A stretch of 64,000 nucleotides of DNA from CAITJF01 sp032654645. GTDB lineage: Bacteria > Pseudomonadota > Gammaproteobacteria > Burkholderiales > Gallionellaceae. This document shows, piece after piece, positions 24,457 through 32,944 of this stretch. The stretch is taken from positions 1 through 64,000 of the forward strand of contig JAULAW010000010.1 in the NCBI GenBank assembly GCA_032654645.1. Reading direction: 5' to 3'. Each line of letters opens with the position of its first letter. Position 1 is the first letter of the stretch. The position numbers and the translations under genes are program-made. The notes beneath the pieces were generated by a model, which worked only from the letters and a program-made list of their open reading frames with translations, made no database searches and was not told the DNA's origin.

Positions 24457-27273
24457 ATGAATTCCGGAATGCTCTCTACTGCGTTTGACCGTACTCGCCC
24501 GGGCATCCGCTTCGAGTCGCGGACACCGCCGCTTCAGGAGGCATTTCCGCGGATGGATGTCGCGGCATTTATCGGTTTTGCCGAGTGCGGGCCTCTCCAT
24601 TGGCCGGTCGCCATCGAAGACATGGTGCAATTCGAAACAGTTTTCGGAGTTACACCCAGCCTCGGCTGGGCAAAAAATGGAGAGCGAATTTACGGTCATC
24701 TCGCCGAAAGTGTGCGTGCCTTTTTCACCCAAGGCGGTCTGCGCTGTTGGGTGGTTCGTGTTGCAAGTTCCGCCGCAAGCAGCAATGTATTTGCACTTCC
24801 CGGTCTGCTTCAGCTAACACCTTCGTCTGGTGGTTATTCGGTCGAACCTGCCTTTGTGCAGGCCCGCAGCGAAGGCAGTTGGTCAGACTCGCTTCATGTA
24901 GCAACACGAATTCAGACACGGCCGATCATGATTGGCAGTGTCATGGAAACTGCTTCCGGAAGCGCTTGGAAACTCCGCACCCGTTCAGATTTTGTTCGCC
25001 CCGGAGACCTTTTACGTATCGTTGGTGAGGCAGGTACACAGCAGGCTTTCTTTCCCATCAAATCGATTGAACGAGATCATGAGCGTGGCGAGAACATACT
25101 ACAGGCATCATCGAGCTTGGCTTTTGCCAGAGCCAAGCTCGATGGTAATAAACAGTTTGACTGTGACGTGTTTTTGCCGAGCAAAGTAGCTCCTGGCTCT
25201 AATAAAAACACGTCACCTGCGCCATGGCCGTTGACATCAATTGGCGGTTCGATCACCTCCGATGTTGATGAAGTTTTGCTCGAATTCGTTAACGCAGATG
25301 ACGCAGACCGCGTACCGCCGGGTGTGCCGTTGATCGTTGTTATTCGCCGGTCAAATCGAAAGCTTATTTTGGTAACAGACTCAACTGCTGGGACGCGGAA
25401 GTTGCGTGCCCGTGCTTGGGAGCAGATGGAGATCGGCGAGCCATCCTCATGGGACGCAGGAAAGGCAGCCATAGTCAGCATCGACATGCGCGTACGAGAT
25501 GATAAATCTTCAGCGTGGCGCATCGAAAACCTCGGTATGACACCTTTGCATCCTCGTTACTGCAGCGCGCTGCCGACTGATATCGGGGTGCATCGGGGCT
25601 CAGCGACCGTGAGTGGTGCTTCGACGCAGTCAATTTCAACTCGCCCATTCGTGGATTTAGATCCCTGGTTTCCACTGGCAGGTATCGTAAATAGCAATGG
25701 CGGCTCTGATACCGCATTTCTGGTGCCGCTTGATTTAGCCGGAAATTTCGGTGCAGAATCCGTCGCAAACGCTCAGGAATCGTCGGAACTCGAACGGGAC
25801 GGGCTGGCAAGTTTTGATGCAAGCCTGTTTTTCGACCAGTCGCTACGCGACGCAAGCATTGCCGAGTTGATGGCGATTGCCAACGATTTGCGCTATAGCG
25901 CTCCACAGCCTCGACCCCTGCGGGGCATACATGCCGTATTGGGCTGGTTCGGCTCGGTCATTCAGGACGAGGTCTCGCTGATCGCGGTGCCTGATGCCGT
26001 TCACATGCCCTGGCAAGGAAGGACTCAACCCCTTAAATATTCCTGCGTAATCGAGAAAGTTTTGCCACAGAAAATCGCGGCAGAGCCGGATACATTCATT
26101 TGCTGTCAGCAACTGGCCGGCCCCATCGAATTGACCGCGTATACGACCACACCAGCGGGCACGATAGTACGCCTGACCTGGACTATGCAGAATAGCCAGC
26201 CAGCGGTCGATGGCAGGGTGATTGAATACCTGGTGCAAGAGTCTGCAACCGAGGATTTTGGTGTGGCGGAACGGGAATGGAATACACCCAAAACCACACT
26301 GGAAATCGACATCACTTCCTCGGGACGGCGATTTTTCAGAGTGCAAGCGCATGCTGGCGATGAATCCTCCTCATGGTCTCCTGCAATAGCACTGGTAATT
26401 CGCGAAACCGGTTCCGCCATCGAGCCGGATGTCGTACCGGGAGCAGCGGCACGCGAAATCCAACGGGCGCTCATCCGCCTTTGTGTCGCGCAAGGTGAAC
26501 TCTTTCCGGTTCTATCTTTGCCCAGGGACATCACCGATCAAGACGCTGCAAACCATATCGCTGCCTTGTATGCAACCGATGGACAGGTTACTCGGATCAA
26601 CCAATTGAATTTCGACCCGGAAGGCCGCGTGGGAAGCTATGAGGCGGTCTACCACCCGTGGTTGGAAACACGCAGCGCAAGCGGCAGCGTCCGTCCGCTG
26701 CCACCCGATGGCGCAGTGCTGGGAATGTTCGCCGCTCGGGTTCGTGATCATGGAGCGTGGGTCGCCCCGGCGAACAGATCGCTCCGTGGCGTGGTCGCGT
26801 TGCACACCACCTTGCCCGGCGCGCGGCAAGCACTGTGGGCTGAAGCGGGAATCAATCTCGTATTGAATCGCCCGGAGGGATACACACTGTTGTCGGAAGA
26901 CACCTTGAGCAGCGTTCCCGACCTGCGGCCAATACATGTGCGCCGCCTGTTGATTTTGTTGCGACGCATGGTGTTGCGGATGGGAGAAGAATTCACCTTC
27001 GAACCAAATGGCCAGGCCCTGCGCGCGCTTATCCGGCAACGTTGTTACAGCATGCTGGAGCGATTGTTCAAGGCCGGCGCGTTCGAGGGCCGCAGCCCGG
27101 CGGAAGCGTTTCAGGTATCGGTCGACGATGCAGACAATCCGCCGGCAAGCATAGATGCTGGACGATTGATTGTCCGTATAAAGGTTCGCCCCGCCCATGC
27201 GTTACGCTTCATCACTGTTCGCTTCACGCTGGGCGGTGGCGCAACGGGTATCGCAGAGGAGAACGCATCATGA
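24457..27273 (+). CDS. Contractile tail sheath protein 2, with inserted fibronectin III-like domain
   Basis: 938 residues. The N-terminus (DVAAFIGFAECGPLHWPVAI, YGHLAESVRAFFTQGGLRCW) and the C-terminus (RPIHVRRLLILLRRMVLRMG, FEPNGQALRALIRQRCYSML) are sheath-like, as is GAWVAPANRSLRGVVAL. Residues of about 553-651 (IELTAYTTTPAGTIVRLTW, RRFFRVQAHAGDESSSWSPA) have the fibronectin type III pattern and interrupt the sheath core. A second, divergent sheath usually forms the row nearest the baseplate or a minor layer. TGA overlaps the ATG of tube 2 (ATGA at 27270). Confidence 0.88.
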   Translation: MNSGMLSTAFDRTRPGIRFESRTPPLQEAFPRMDVAAFIGFAECGPLHWPVAIEDMVQFETVFGVTPSLGWAKNGERIYGHLAESVRAFFTQGGLRCWVVRVASSAASSNVFALPGLLQLTPSSGGYSVEPAFVQARSEGSWSDSLHVATRIQTRPIMIGSVMETASGSAWKLRTRSDFVRPGDLLRIVGEAGTQQAFFPIKSIERDHERGENILQASSSLAFARAKLDGNKQFDCDVFLPSKVAPGSNKNTSPAPWPLTSIGGSITSDVDEVLLEFVNADDADRVPPGVPLIVVIRRSNRKLILVTDSTAGTRKLRARAWEQMEIGEPSSWDAGKAAIVSIDMRVRDDKSSAWRIENLGMTPLHPRYCSALPTDIGVHRGSATVSGASTQSISTRPFVDLDPWFPLAGIVNSNGGSDTAFLVPLDLAGNFGAESVANAQESSELERDGLASFDASLFFDQSLRDASIAELMAIANDLRYSAPQPRPLRGIHAVLGWFGSVIQDEVSLIAVPDAVHMPWQGRTQPLKYSCVIEKVLPQKIAAEPDTFICCQQLAGPIELTAYTTTPAGTIVRLTWTMQNSQPAVDGRVIEYLVQESATEDFGVAEREWNTPKTTLEIDITSSGRRFFRVQAHAGDESSSWSPAIALVIRETGSAIEPDVVPGAAAREIQRALIRLCVAQGELFPVLSLPRDITDQDAANHIAALYATDGQVTRINQLNFDPEGRVGSYEAVYHPWLETRSASGSVRPLPPDGAVLGMFAARVRDHGAWVAPANRSLRGVVALHTTLPGARQALWAEAGINLVLNRPEGYTLLSEDTLSSVPDLRPIHVRRLLILLRRMVLRMGEEFTFEPNGQALRALIRQRCYSMLERLFKAGAFEGRSPAEAFQVSVDDADNPPASIDAGRLIVRIKVRPAHALRFITVRFTLGGGATGIAEENAS

Positions 27274-27728
27274 ACGATGGCTATCCTTTCAGTGCGTTTA
27301 ATTTTGAAATTCGCATCCATAAGCAAGGCGAACGCAATTCGCTTTGCGAAGGCTCATTCTCCGATTGCGACGGTTTGGAAATGACCATGGATGTGAAGAC
27401 GATCCGGCAAGGCGGCGACAACGCCCGACAGATTCGACTGGCTGGCCCGGTCAGCTTTGGCCAGATCACACTGAAGCGGGGCATGACAACTAAAGGCCAG
27501 GACTTGTGGGACTGGTTCACCCAGACGATAGCCGATCCTGCCTTGCGTGCGGACGCACAGATCGTCATGTTTGAAACCGACCGAACCAAACAGACCGCAT
27601 TATTTAATTTGGGGCGTTGTATCCCGGTGAAACTCAAAGCACCGGCGTTGAATGCGCGCGATGGGATCGTGGCGATTGAAGAACTGCAAATCGCCTACGA
27701 AACACTGCGTCTTGAACCGTCAAAATAA
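27270..27728 (+). CDS. Tail tube protein 2 (gp19-like)
   Basis: 152 residues from ATG 27270 with GAGGAG 7 bases ahead. FSAFNFEIRIHKQGER, CDGLEMTMDVKTIRQGGDNA, FGQITLKRGMTTKGQDLWDW and VAIEELQIAYETLRLEPS follow the tube-protein pattern. It differs from tube 1 and pairs with sheath 2, so it likely makes the baseplate-proximal tube ring (Afp5-like). Confidence 0.9.
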   Translation: MNDGYPFSAFNFEIRIHKQGERNSLCEGSFSDCDGLEMTMDVKTIRQGGDNARQIRLAGPVSFGQITLKRGMTTKGQDLWDWFTQTIADPALRADAQIVMFETDRTKQTALFNLGRCIPVKLKAPALNARDGIVAIEELQIAYETLRLEPSK

Positions 27729-27738
27729 GGGGATTGGT

Positions 27739-28407
27739 ATGAGCAAGTTTGCCATAGCGCGATTGTTTAAGGTTGATCCCAAAGTCCCGGATGATAAAAA
27801 AATGGGGATGGTGCAGTTCAACCCGGAGACACTCAAAGTGAGCTATTCGAACCAGCTTGCCGGGAAGGATGATAAAAAAACCGGCAGTCAGGCAGATGGC
27901 AACAGCGGAGTCCAGTATGTGGGTTCGGGAAGCACCAAACTCGGCCTGCAACTTTGGTTCGATGTCACCGCACCCATGCCAGTGGGGCAACCAGCAGTTA
28001 AAGATGTGCGGCGGCTTACCAAACAAATAACGGAGTTGATGAAGCCAAAAGAGCATAAAGGTAAATTCTCTACGTCTGAAGTGTGTTTCGAATGGGGAAG
28101 TTTCAAGTTCGTCGGGATCATCGATGCACTGGAAGAATCGATCGAATTTTTCTCGGCAGACGGGGTGCCGTTGCGGGCATCGATGTCGGTGTCCATGTCG
28201 CAGCAAAGCATTTTGGTGGCAAATTTCGCCGCAAACACTCCCGGATCGAAAGCCATGACGCAAGCATCAGCGGGAAGCACTGTGCAGGGTCTTGCCGCAG
28301 CTTCGGGTCAAGGGCAAAACTGGCAAGGCATCGCGGCGGCCAATGGCGTCGAAAATCCACGGCTACTTACACCGGGTCAATTACTTAATTTGGCTGCCGG
28401 CGCATAG
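27739..28407 (+). CDS. LysM-containing tube/baseplate adaptor (Afp7-like)
   Basis: 222 residues from ATG 27739 behind AAGGGG. The first 150 residues form the CIS tube-like domain (GMVQFNPETLKVSYSNQLAG, STKLGLQLWFDVTAP, VCFEWGSFKFVGIIDALEES). The C-terminus (NWQGIAAANGVENPRLLTPG) is a LysM domain shortened at its end. In Afp-type particles this protein bridges the tube to the spike hub and is the last tube layer. Confidence 0.9.
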   Translation: MSKFAIARLFKVDPKVPDDKKMGMVQFNPETLKVSYSNQLAGKDDKKTGSQADGNSGVQYVGSGSTKLGLQLWFDVTAPMPVGQPAVKDVRRLTKQITELMKPKEHKGKFSTSEVCFEWGSFKFVGIIDALEESIEFFSADGVPLRASMSVSMSQQSILVANFAANTPGSKAMTQASAGSTVQGLAAASGQGQNWQGIAAANGVENPRLLTPGQLLNLAAGA

Positions 28408-28421
28408 GGAAGGAGAACAGC

Positions 28422-28595
28422 ATGAGCATCGTAATCGGCGAATTCGAAGTGGTCAGCGAACCGGACAACAGCACGGACGCGACAACTCCAACTAAACCAG
28501 CGCAGCCCGCCACTGCACCTGCTGTCACCCCGGACGGATTTGCCAAGGTCGAACAATATCTCGCCGGGCGTGCGCTCCGGGTTTGGGCGGATTGA
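28422..28595 (+). CDS. 57-residue eCIS small protein
   Basis: ATG 28422 with AGGAG nine bases ahead, TGA at 28593-28595, one base before the gpD-like gene. The sequence starts SIVIGEFEVVSEP, has a Pro/Ala/Thr linker (TPTKPAQPATAPAVTP) and ends in a short helix. Small genes at this place between the LysM and hub genes recur in eCIS clusters in my memory; function unknown. Supported by spacing, ribosome site and tight packing in the operon. Confidence 0.7.
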   Translation: MSIVIGEFEVVSEPDNSTDATTPTKPAQPATAPAVTPDGFAKVEQYLAGRALRVWAD

Positions 28596-28596
28596 T

Positions 28597-29667
28597 ATGG
28601 GCGCCCCCGGAAATTCAGTCTTGTTGCAGGCCCGTCCGACACTGCTCTTTGCGGGACAGGAAGATGCGGTGATGGCGGGGCGGCTGCACGAACTGCTGAT
28701 ACACGAGACAGCGCACGGCTTGTACCGCTGCGAGGCGGCGTTCAATAACTGGGGTAATGCCGGTGGCGGCATCGGTTACTTGCTGTTTGATCGTTCTCTT
28801 CTGGATTTCGGCAAGAGCTTCGAAGTCAGGGTGGGCGGAACAACGATGTTCGAGGGAAAGATCACGGCATTACAGGCGGATTATCCGAACGGCAGTCCGC
28901 CACAGATCCGCATTCTGGCCGAGGATAAGTTGCAGGATCTGCGCATGACAAGGCGCACGCGCAGCTTCAGCGATGTCAGCGATGCGCAGGTGATACAACA
29001 GATCGCACAGGATCACGGTTTGACGGCACAGGTCGATATAAACGGTCCCACGCACAAAGTGCTCGCACAGGTGAACCAGAGCGATCTGGCTTTTGTGCGT
29101 GAACGCGCCCGCGCTACAGGTGCAGAAATATGGGTTGACGGCCAGACGCTGCATGCCGCCTCACGCGCAAATCGCGGTGCGTCAAACCTGGACTTAACTC
29201 ATGGCGATAGTCTGCGCGAATTCTCCGTACTGGCCGATTTGTCGAATCAAGCCACATCAGTTATTGCCAGCGGCTGGGATGTCAGCGTGAAGGAAGCGAT
29301 CAACGAGCAGGCGGGCGCCGATGTTCTGGGTGCCGAGCTGGAGCAGGACGAAAGTGGAGCATCCATACTGCGGTCGGCCTTTGGCGAGCGTAAGCAGATA
29401 TATGCCCATACCGCACCCGCATCTTCCAGTGAAGCACGCGATTATGCCAAGGCGCGTTTTCTCGACATAGCCCGGCGCTTCGTGGTTGGTTCGGGTGTTG
29501 CCGAACCGGACTCAAAACTGCGCGTCGGGATCAAGGTCAAGCTTTCCGGGCTGGGCTCGCTGTTTTCCGGGAAATATTATGTTACCGAAACCAGGCTCAC
29601 ATTCGATACGCAACACGGGCTGCGCACAAGCTTCTGTTGCGAGCGACCGGGGATGGGACGGCCATGA
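28597..29667 (+). CDS. Baseplate hub protein gpD/VgrG N-terminal type
   Basis: 356 residues from ATG 28597. FEVRVGGTTMFEGKITALQA, ILAEDKLQDLRMTRRTRSFS, IAQDHGLTAQVDI and LAFVRERARATGAEIWVDG match the phage late control gene D (gp27-like) half of VgrG/Afp8. Here the hub is separate from the spike, which is encoded by the next gene. It would form the trimeric hub between tube and spike. Confidence 0.9.
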   Translation: MGAPGNSVLLQARPTLLFAGQEDAVMAGRLHELLIHETAHGLYRCEAAFNNWGNAGGGIGYLLFDRSLLDFGKSFEVRVGGTTMFEGKITALQADYPNGSPPQIRILAEDKLQDLRMTRRTRSFSDVSDAQVIQQIAQDHGLTAQVDINGPTHKVLAQVNQSDLAFVRERARATGAEIWVDGQTLHAASRANRGASNLDLTHGDSLREFSVLADLSNQATSVIASGWDVSVKEAINEQAGADVLGAELEQDESGASILRSAFGERKQIYAHTAPASSSEARDYAKARFLDIARRFVVGSGVAEPDSKLRVGIKVKLSGLGSLFSGKYYVTETRLTFDTQHGLRTSFCCERPGMGRP

Positions 29668-29674
29668 GAGATAG

Positions 29675-30394
29675 ATGATGATAGCCGACCTGGAAATTCT
29701 CGAACGCGTCCTGCCGCGCAGTGCCACCGGTCTCGGTGGACAGTGGTACGGCATCTATCCCGCGCTGGTAATGGACATACGCGATCCGGACGGGCAAGGG
29801 CGCGTCAAGATTTCACTGCCATGGGCTCCCGATGGTTCCGGCGCGCGCTATGAAGCCTGGGCGCGCGTGGCCACGCTGATGGGCGGCAATAATCGCGGCA
29901 GCTGGTTCATCCCCGATGTGAACGATGAAGTGCTGGTGTCATTTGCTGCGGGTGATGCGCGTCGTCCCTTCGTGCTGGGCAGTCTCTGGAATGGCAGCGA
30001 CAAGCCGCCGCAAACCATGGACGGAGCGGGCAACAACTACAAGAAAGTGCTGCGTTCCCGCAATGGCGTCAAGGTCACTCTCGACGATCAGGACGGCCAG
30101 GAAAAGCTGCTGCTGGAAACCCCGGGCGGGCAAAAGGTCTCGCTCAAGGACGGTCCGGGCAGCCTAATGATCGAGGACAGCAATGGCAACTCTGTGAAGC
30201 TGGAAAGCAGTGGCATCACGGTAACCGCATCGGCAGTGGTCACCGTAAACGCCAGCATGGTCAAGATTTCGGCCAGCATGTTGACGGTGGATGCCGGCAT
30301 GTCGAAGTTCAGCGGTGTCGTTAAAGCGGACACCGTCATCACCAACAGCGTCATCAGCGCCTCTTACACGCCGGGCGCGGGCAATATATGGTGA
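29675..30394 (+). CDS. Baseplate spike protein gpV type (OB fold and beta-helix)
   Basis: 239 residues. Residues of about 20-110 are the gp5/gpV OB-fold (YGIYPALVMDIRDPDGQGRV, WARVATLMGGNNRGSWFIPD, DEVLVSFAAGDARRPFVLGS). The rest is a repetitive beta-helix (NSVKLESSGITVTASAVVTV, NASMVKISASMLTV) that forms the puncturing needle. No PAAR tip gene is seen beside it. Its stop overlaps the next start. Confidence 0.9.
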   Translation: MMIADLEILERVLPRSATGLGGQWYGIYPALVMDIRDPDGQGRVKISLPWAPDGSGARYEAWARVATLMGGNNRGSWFIPDVNDEVLVSFAAGDARRPFVLGSLWNGSDKPPQTMDGAGNNYKKVLRSRNGVKVTLDDQDGQEKLLLETPGGQKVSLKDGPGSLMIEDSNGNSVKLESSGITVTASAVVTVNASMVKISASMLTVDAGMSKFSGVVKADTVITNSVISASYTPGAGNIW

Positions 30395-32532
30395 ATGAAA
30401 TGATCAAACACAGCGCACTTTGGACATCACCCGCACCGCTATGGGGACGTTTCTCGACTGAGCCGGGCAGTGCCGCGTCTTTTCTTGCCGAGGATCAGTC
30501 AGCACCGGCGATCTTGCGTTTCGCCAGCGATGAATTCATGGAGCAACTGATTGCGACACTCGCGGCCGATCCGCGGCAGGTCGGTGCTCTTATAGCCCGC
30601 CCCGAGACGTGGCGCGGTCCTACACCCGATGCACCGGATATGGTCGAACGTGTACCGCTACCGCGTCTCGCGCGCGCATTGGCGCGATTGCGCAAGGGCA
30701 AGGCGGCAACGACAGCACTCGATTCCACAACGCACGAAACGGTTGCAAAAGTAAACGGCATCACGCGCACCCTGCCGCTCAAACTTTATCATCCTGCCCA
30801 CCAACGTCATTACCTGGTGGCGGCGAACCTTGTTTGCGGCATAGCGGGTTTTCCTGATCGGGAAGTAGAGACCGGCAGTGCCGAGCAAGCCGGTTTTGTG
30901 TTGCGGCGGCTACTGCCAGTGGCGAACGCAGTGAACGGGTTGCCGTTGGAGGAATACGCGTTCGTGAATGACGCCAATGGTGCGCGCTGGCAACGCATCG
31001 GGACCGATGCCAACGCGAACGATATTTCCAACGCGCTCGCTCCGGGCGAGGAAATGCTGCCGCTGTTTCCCCTCAATTTCCGCGACGACAGCGGCTACCC
31101 ACGGCGGTTGCTCGCGGGTGTCATTCCGGTCGGGCGGCGCGAGGAATACATGAGCACCAGAGCGCAAAAACAAACTATGGTCGAGAGTTCAAGTGGAGGG
31201 GGTGTAGCGGCAAATCCGAGTGAGGTAGCCGCACGCAAGGAACAGTTCAAGATGGAAGTCACCGAGCCTTGGAAGAACTTGATCCGGTCGAGCGTTTTTG
31301 CTGCCAACCGCATCATGGACGAGAGCAGTGCAACCACGAGCAAAGATAAGAAGCAAAGTGCCGCAACGAGTGCCAACAATCAGGCGCAAGGCCAGTCCTG
31401 GCTGATCCTTCTCGACTTCGCCGACTACCTACAACTGCATCTGAAACCTGTTTGGGACTGTGTGGTCGAGCCAGCGAAACGCTCAGCATTGACAAGTGAT
31501 GCACAGCGAGATTTGTTCGATTGGTTGAATAACGATTCCACCAAACCTGACCCTATCGATACACTCAAGATGTCAACTGCCAGACCATCCTTCGCGGTGA
31601 ATTTGCGCGAAGCATTGAAGCAGGTTCGCGCCACTGAAAGTGTGCGCACAAGTCTTGAACGTGCAACACAGTCATTCCCTGATGCCCCAGATTCAACCGA
31701 TAAAACGCTCGCATGGCCCGGCTTTTCTTATCCTCTGGCTGGTGTGCGCGGTTCAGGCATCAGCTATGCAGCGTGGGGGATCCACAGCTCGCTCGGCGAT
31801 GCTTCAGTTGAAGATGATGATGTGGAAGCAGCGGTACCTTTCAAATTACCAGTGCCGCCAAATGAACTTACGGCGCAACAAAAGGCGGAGATCGAGGCAG
31901 CAAAACTCGACAAACTGGTGCAGTTGGTAATCAAGGCGATCGATCTCACGGCTCCAGCGATGCCCGCTCCTCCGTTACCCTACGCGGTACGTTTGCGCGA
32001 TGCGCTCAAGACCACCCAAGGCGATGCGGGTTGGTTTGCGCTGCGTTGCGTGTACTTGCGCTGCGACTGCGGCCCCCAACGCATGGCCGTGTTGAGTTCG
32101 CCTACCCAGCGCTTTCAGCTTGCGAATTTCTTTGATTCCGATGCGCCGGCACGTCCCATCCGCATCTCGTTACCGCTCGACACCACACCCGCCGGGATGC
32201 GCAAGCACAGCAAGAACACCGCGTTCATGATCTCGGATGTGCTGTGCGGACAGATACAGCGCGCCAAGGGGCTGGGCTTGGCCGATCTGGTGATGTCGGT
32301 GCTGCCCTGGCCGTTGCACAAGGATCTCGATGTCGGCGGCATGGGCCCGTGCAAGAGCTCCCCCGAAGTAAACATCGGGATGATCTGTTCGCTGTCGATT
32401 CCCATCATCACCATCTGTGCGCTGATCCTGCTGATGATCATCGTCAGCCTGCTCGACTTGATTTTCCGCTGGATGCCGTGGTTCATCATGTGTTTCCCGG
32501 TGCCGGGGCTTAAAGCGAAAAAGGATCAGTGA
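30388..32532 (+). CDS. eCIS protein with C-terminal membrane segment
   Basis: 714 residues, no signal peptide. The first 650 residues are soluble, with a variable low-complexity middle. From about residue 655 come two hydrophobic stretches (MICSLSIPIITICALILLMI, IVSLLDLIFRWMPWFIMCF) and a Lys-rich end. In phage-like particles this would be unusual; a membrane hairpin next to baseplate genes could anchor the particle at the inner membrane or act at the spike tip. The gene overlaps the spike gene and the gp25 gene, so it is an integral part of the operon. Known function: none to my knowledge. Confidence 0.8.
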   Translation: MVNEMIKHSALWTSPAPLWGRFSTEPGSAASFLAEDQSAPAILRFASDEFMEQLIATLAADPRQVGALIARPETWRGPTPDAPDMVERVPLPRLARALARLRKGKAATTALDSTTHETVAKVNGITRTLPLKLYHPAHQRHYLVAANLVCGIAGFPDREVETGSAEQAGFVLRRLLPVANAVNGLPLEEYAFVNDANGARWQRIGTDANANDISNALAPGEEMLPLFPLNFRDDSGYPRRLLAGVIPVGRREEYMSTRAQKQTMVESSSGGGVAANPSEVAARKEQFKMEVTEPWKNLIRSSVFAANRIMDESSATTSKDKKQSAATSANNQAQGQSWLILLDFADYLQLHLKPVWDCVVEPAKRSALTSDAQRDLFDWLNNDSTKPDPIDTLKMSTARPSFAVNLREALKQVRATESVRTSLERATQSFPDAPDSTDKTLAWPGFSYPLAGVRGSGISYAAWGIHSSLGDASVEDDDVEAAVPFKLPVPPNELTAQQKAEIEAAKLDKLVQLVIKAIDLTAPAMPAPPLPYAVRLRDALKTTQGDAGWFALRCVYLRCDCGPQRMAVLSSPTQRFQLANFFDSDAPARPIRISLPLDTTPAGMRKHSKNTAFMISDVLCGQIQRAKGLGLADLVMSVLPWPLHKDLDVGGMGPCKSSPEVNIGMICSLSIPIITICALILLMIIVSLLDLIFRWMPWFIMCFPVPGLKAKKDQ

Positions 32533-32936
32533 TGGCCATCACCTACGATCCCGGGAAAATATTTGGCCGTGGCTTGGGCTTCCCGCCGCGCGTGGGGCCG
32601 GATGGCCGCGTAGCCTGGTCCGAAGGAGCGGCCAACGTGCGCGATGGCCTGCGCATCCTGTTGCTCACCGAGCCGCGTGAGCGCATGAGGCTGCCGGATT
32701 TTGGGGGTGGGCTGACACGCTTCTTGTTCGAACCCAACACACCCGCGACACACCAGCGCATACAGGAAACCATCGAAGACAACATCATGCGCTGGGAGCC
32801 TCGCGTACAGATCGACACGGTTACTGTGGAAGCCGACCCCGAAGATGCGCAAGGTGCGGTGGCGACCATCGCGTACCGGCTGGTCGCCACCCAGACGCTG
32901 GAGCGGGTAACGCTCGCGCTAACATTGAAAGGATAG
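32532..32936 (+). CDS. Baseplate wedge protein gp25 type (Afp9-like)
   Basis: 134 residues from ATG 32532 (TGATG overlap with the preceding stop). NVRDGLRILLLTEPRERMRL, PDFGGGLTRFLFEPNT and QIDTVTVEADPEDAQGAVAT are signatures of the GPW/gp25 lysozyme-like family lacking lysozyme catalysis. It starts sheath polymerisation at the baseplate. Confidence 0.95.
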   Translation: MAITYDPGKIFGRGLGFPPRVGPDGRVAWSEGAANVRDGLRILLLTEPRERMRLPDFGGGLTRFLFEPNTPATHQRIQETIEDNIMRWEPRVQIDTVTVEADPEDAQGAVATIAYRLVATQTLERVTLALTLKG

Positions 32937-32944
32937 GAGACATC

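Noticed and set aside
26512..27198. A 228-codon minus-strand frame across the end of sheath 2
   Set aside because: No motif or start signal; opposite a clear sheath C-terminus.
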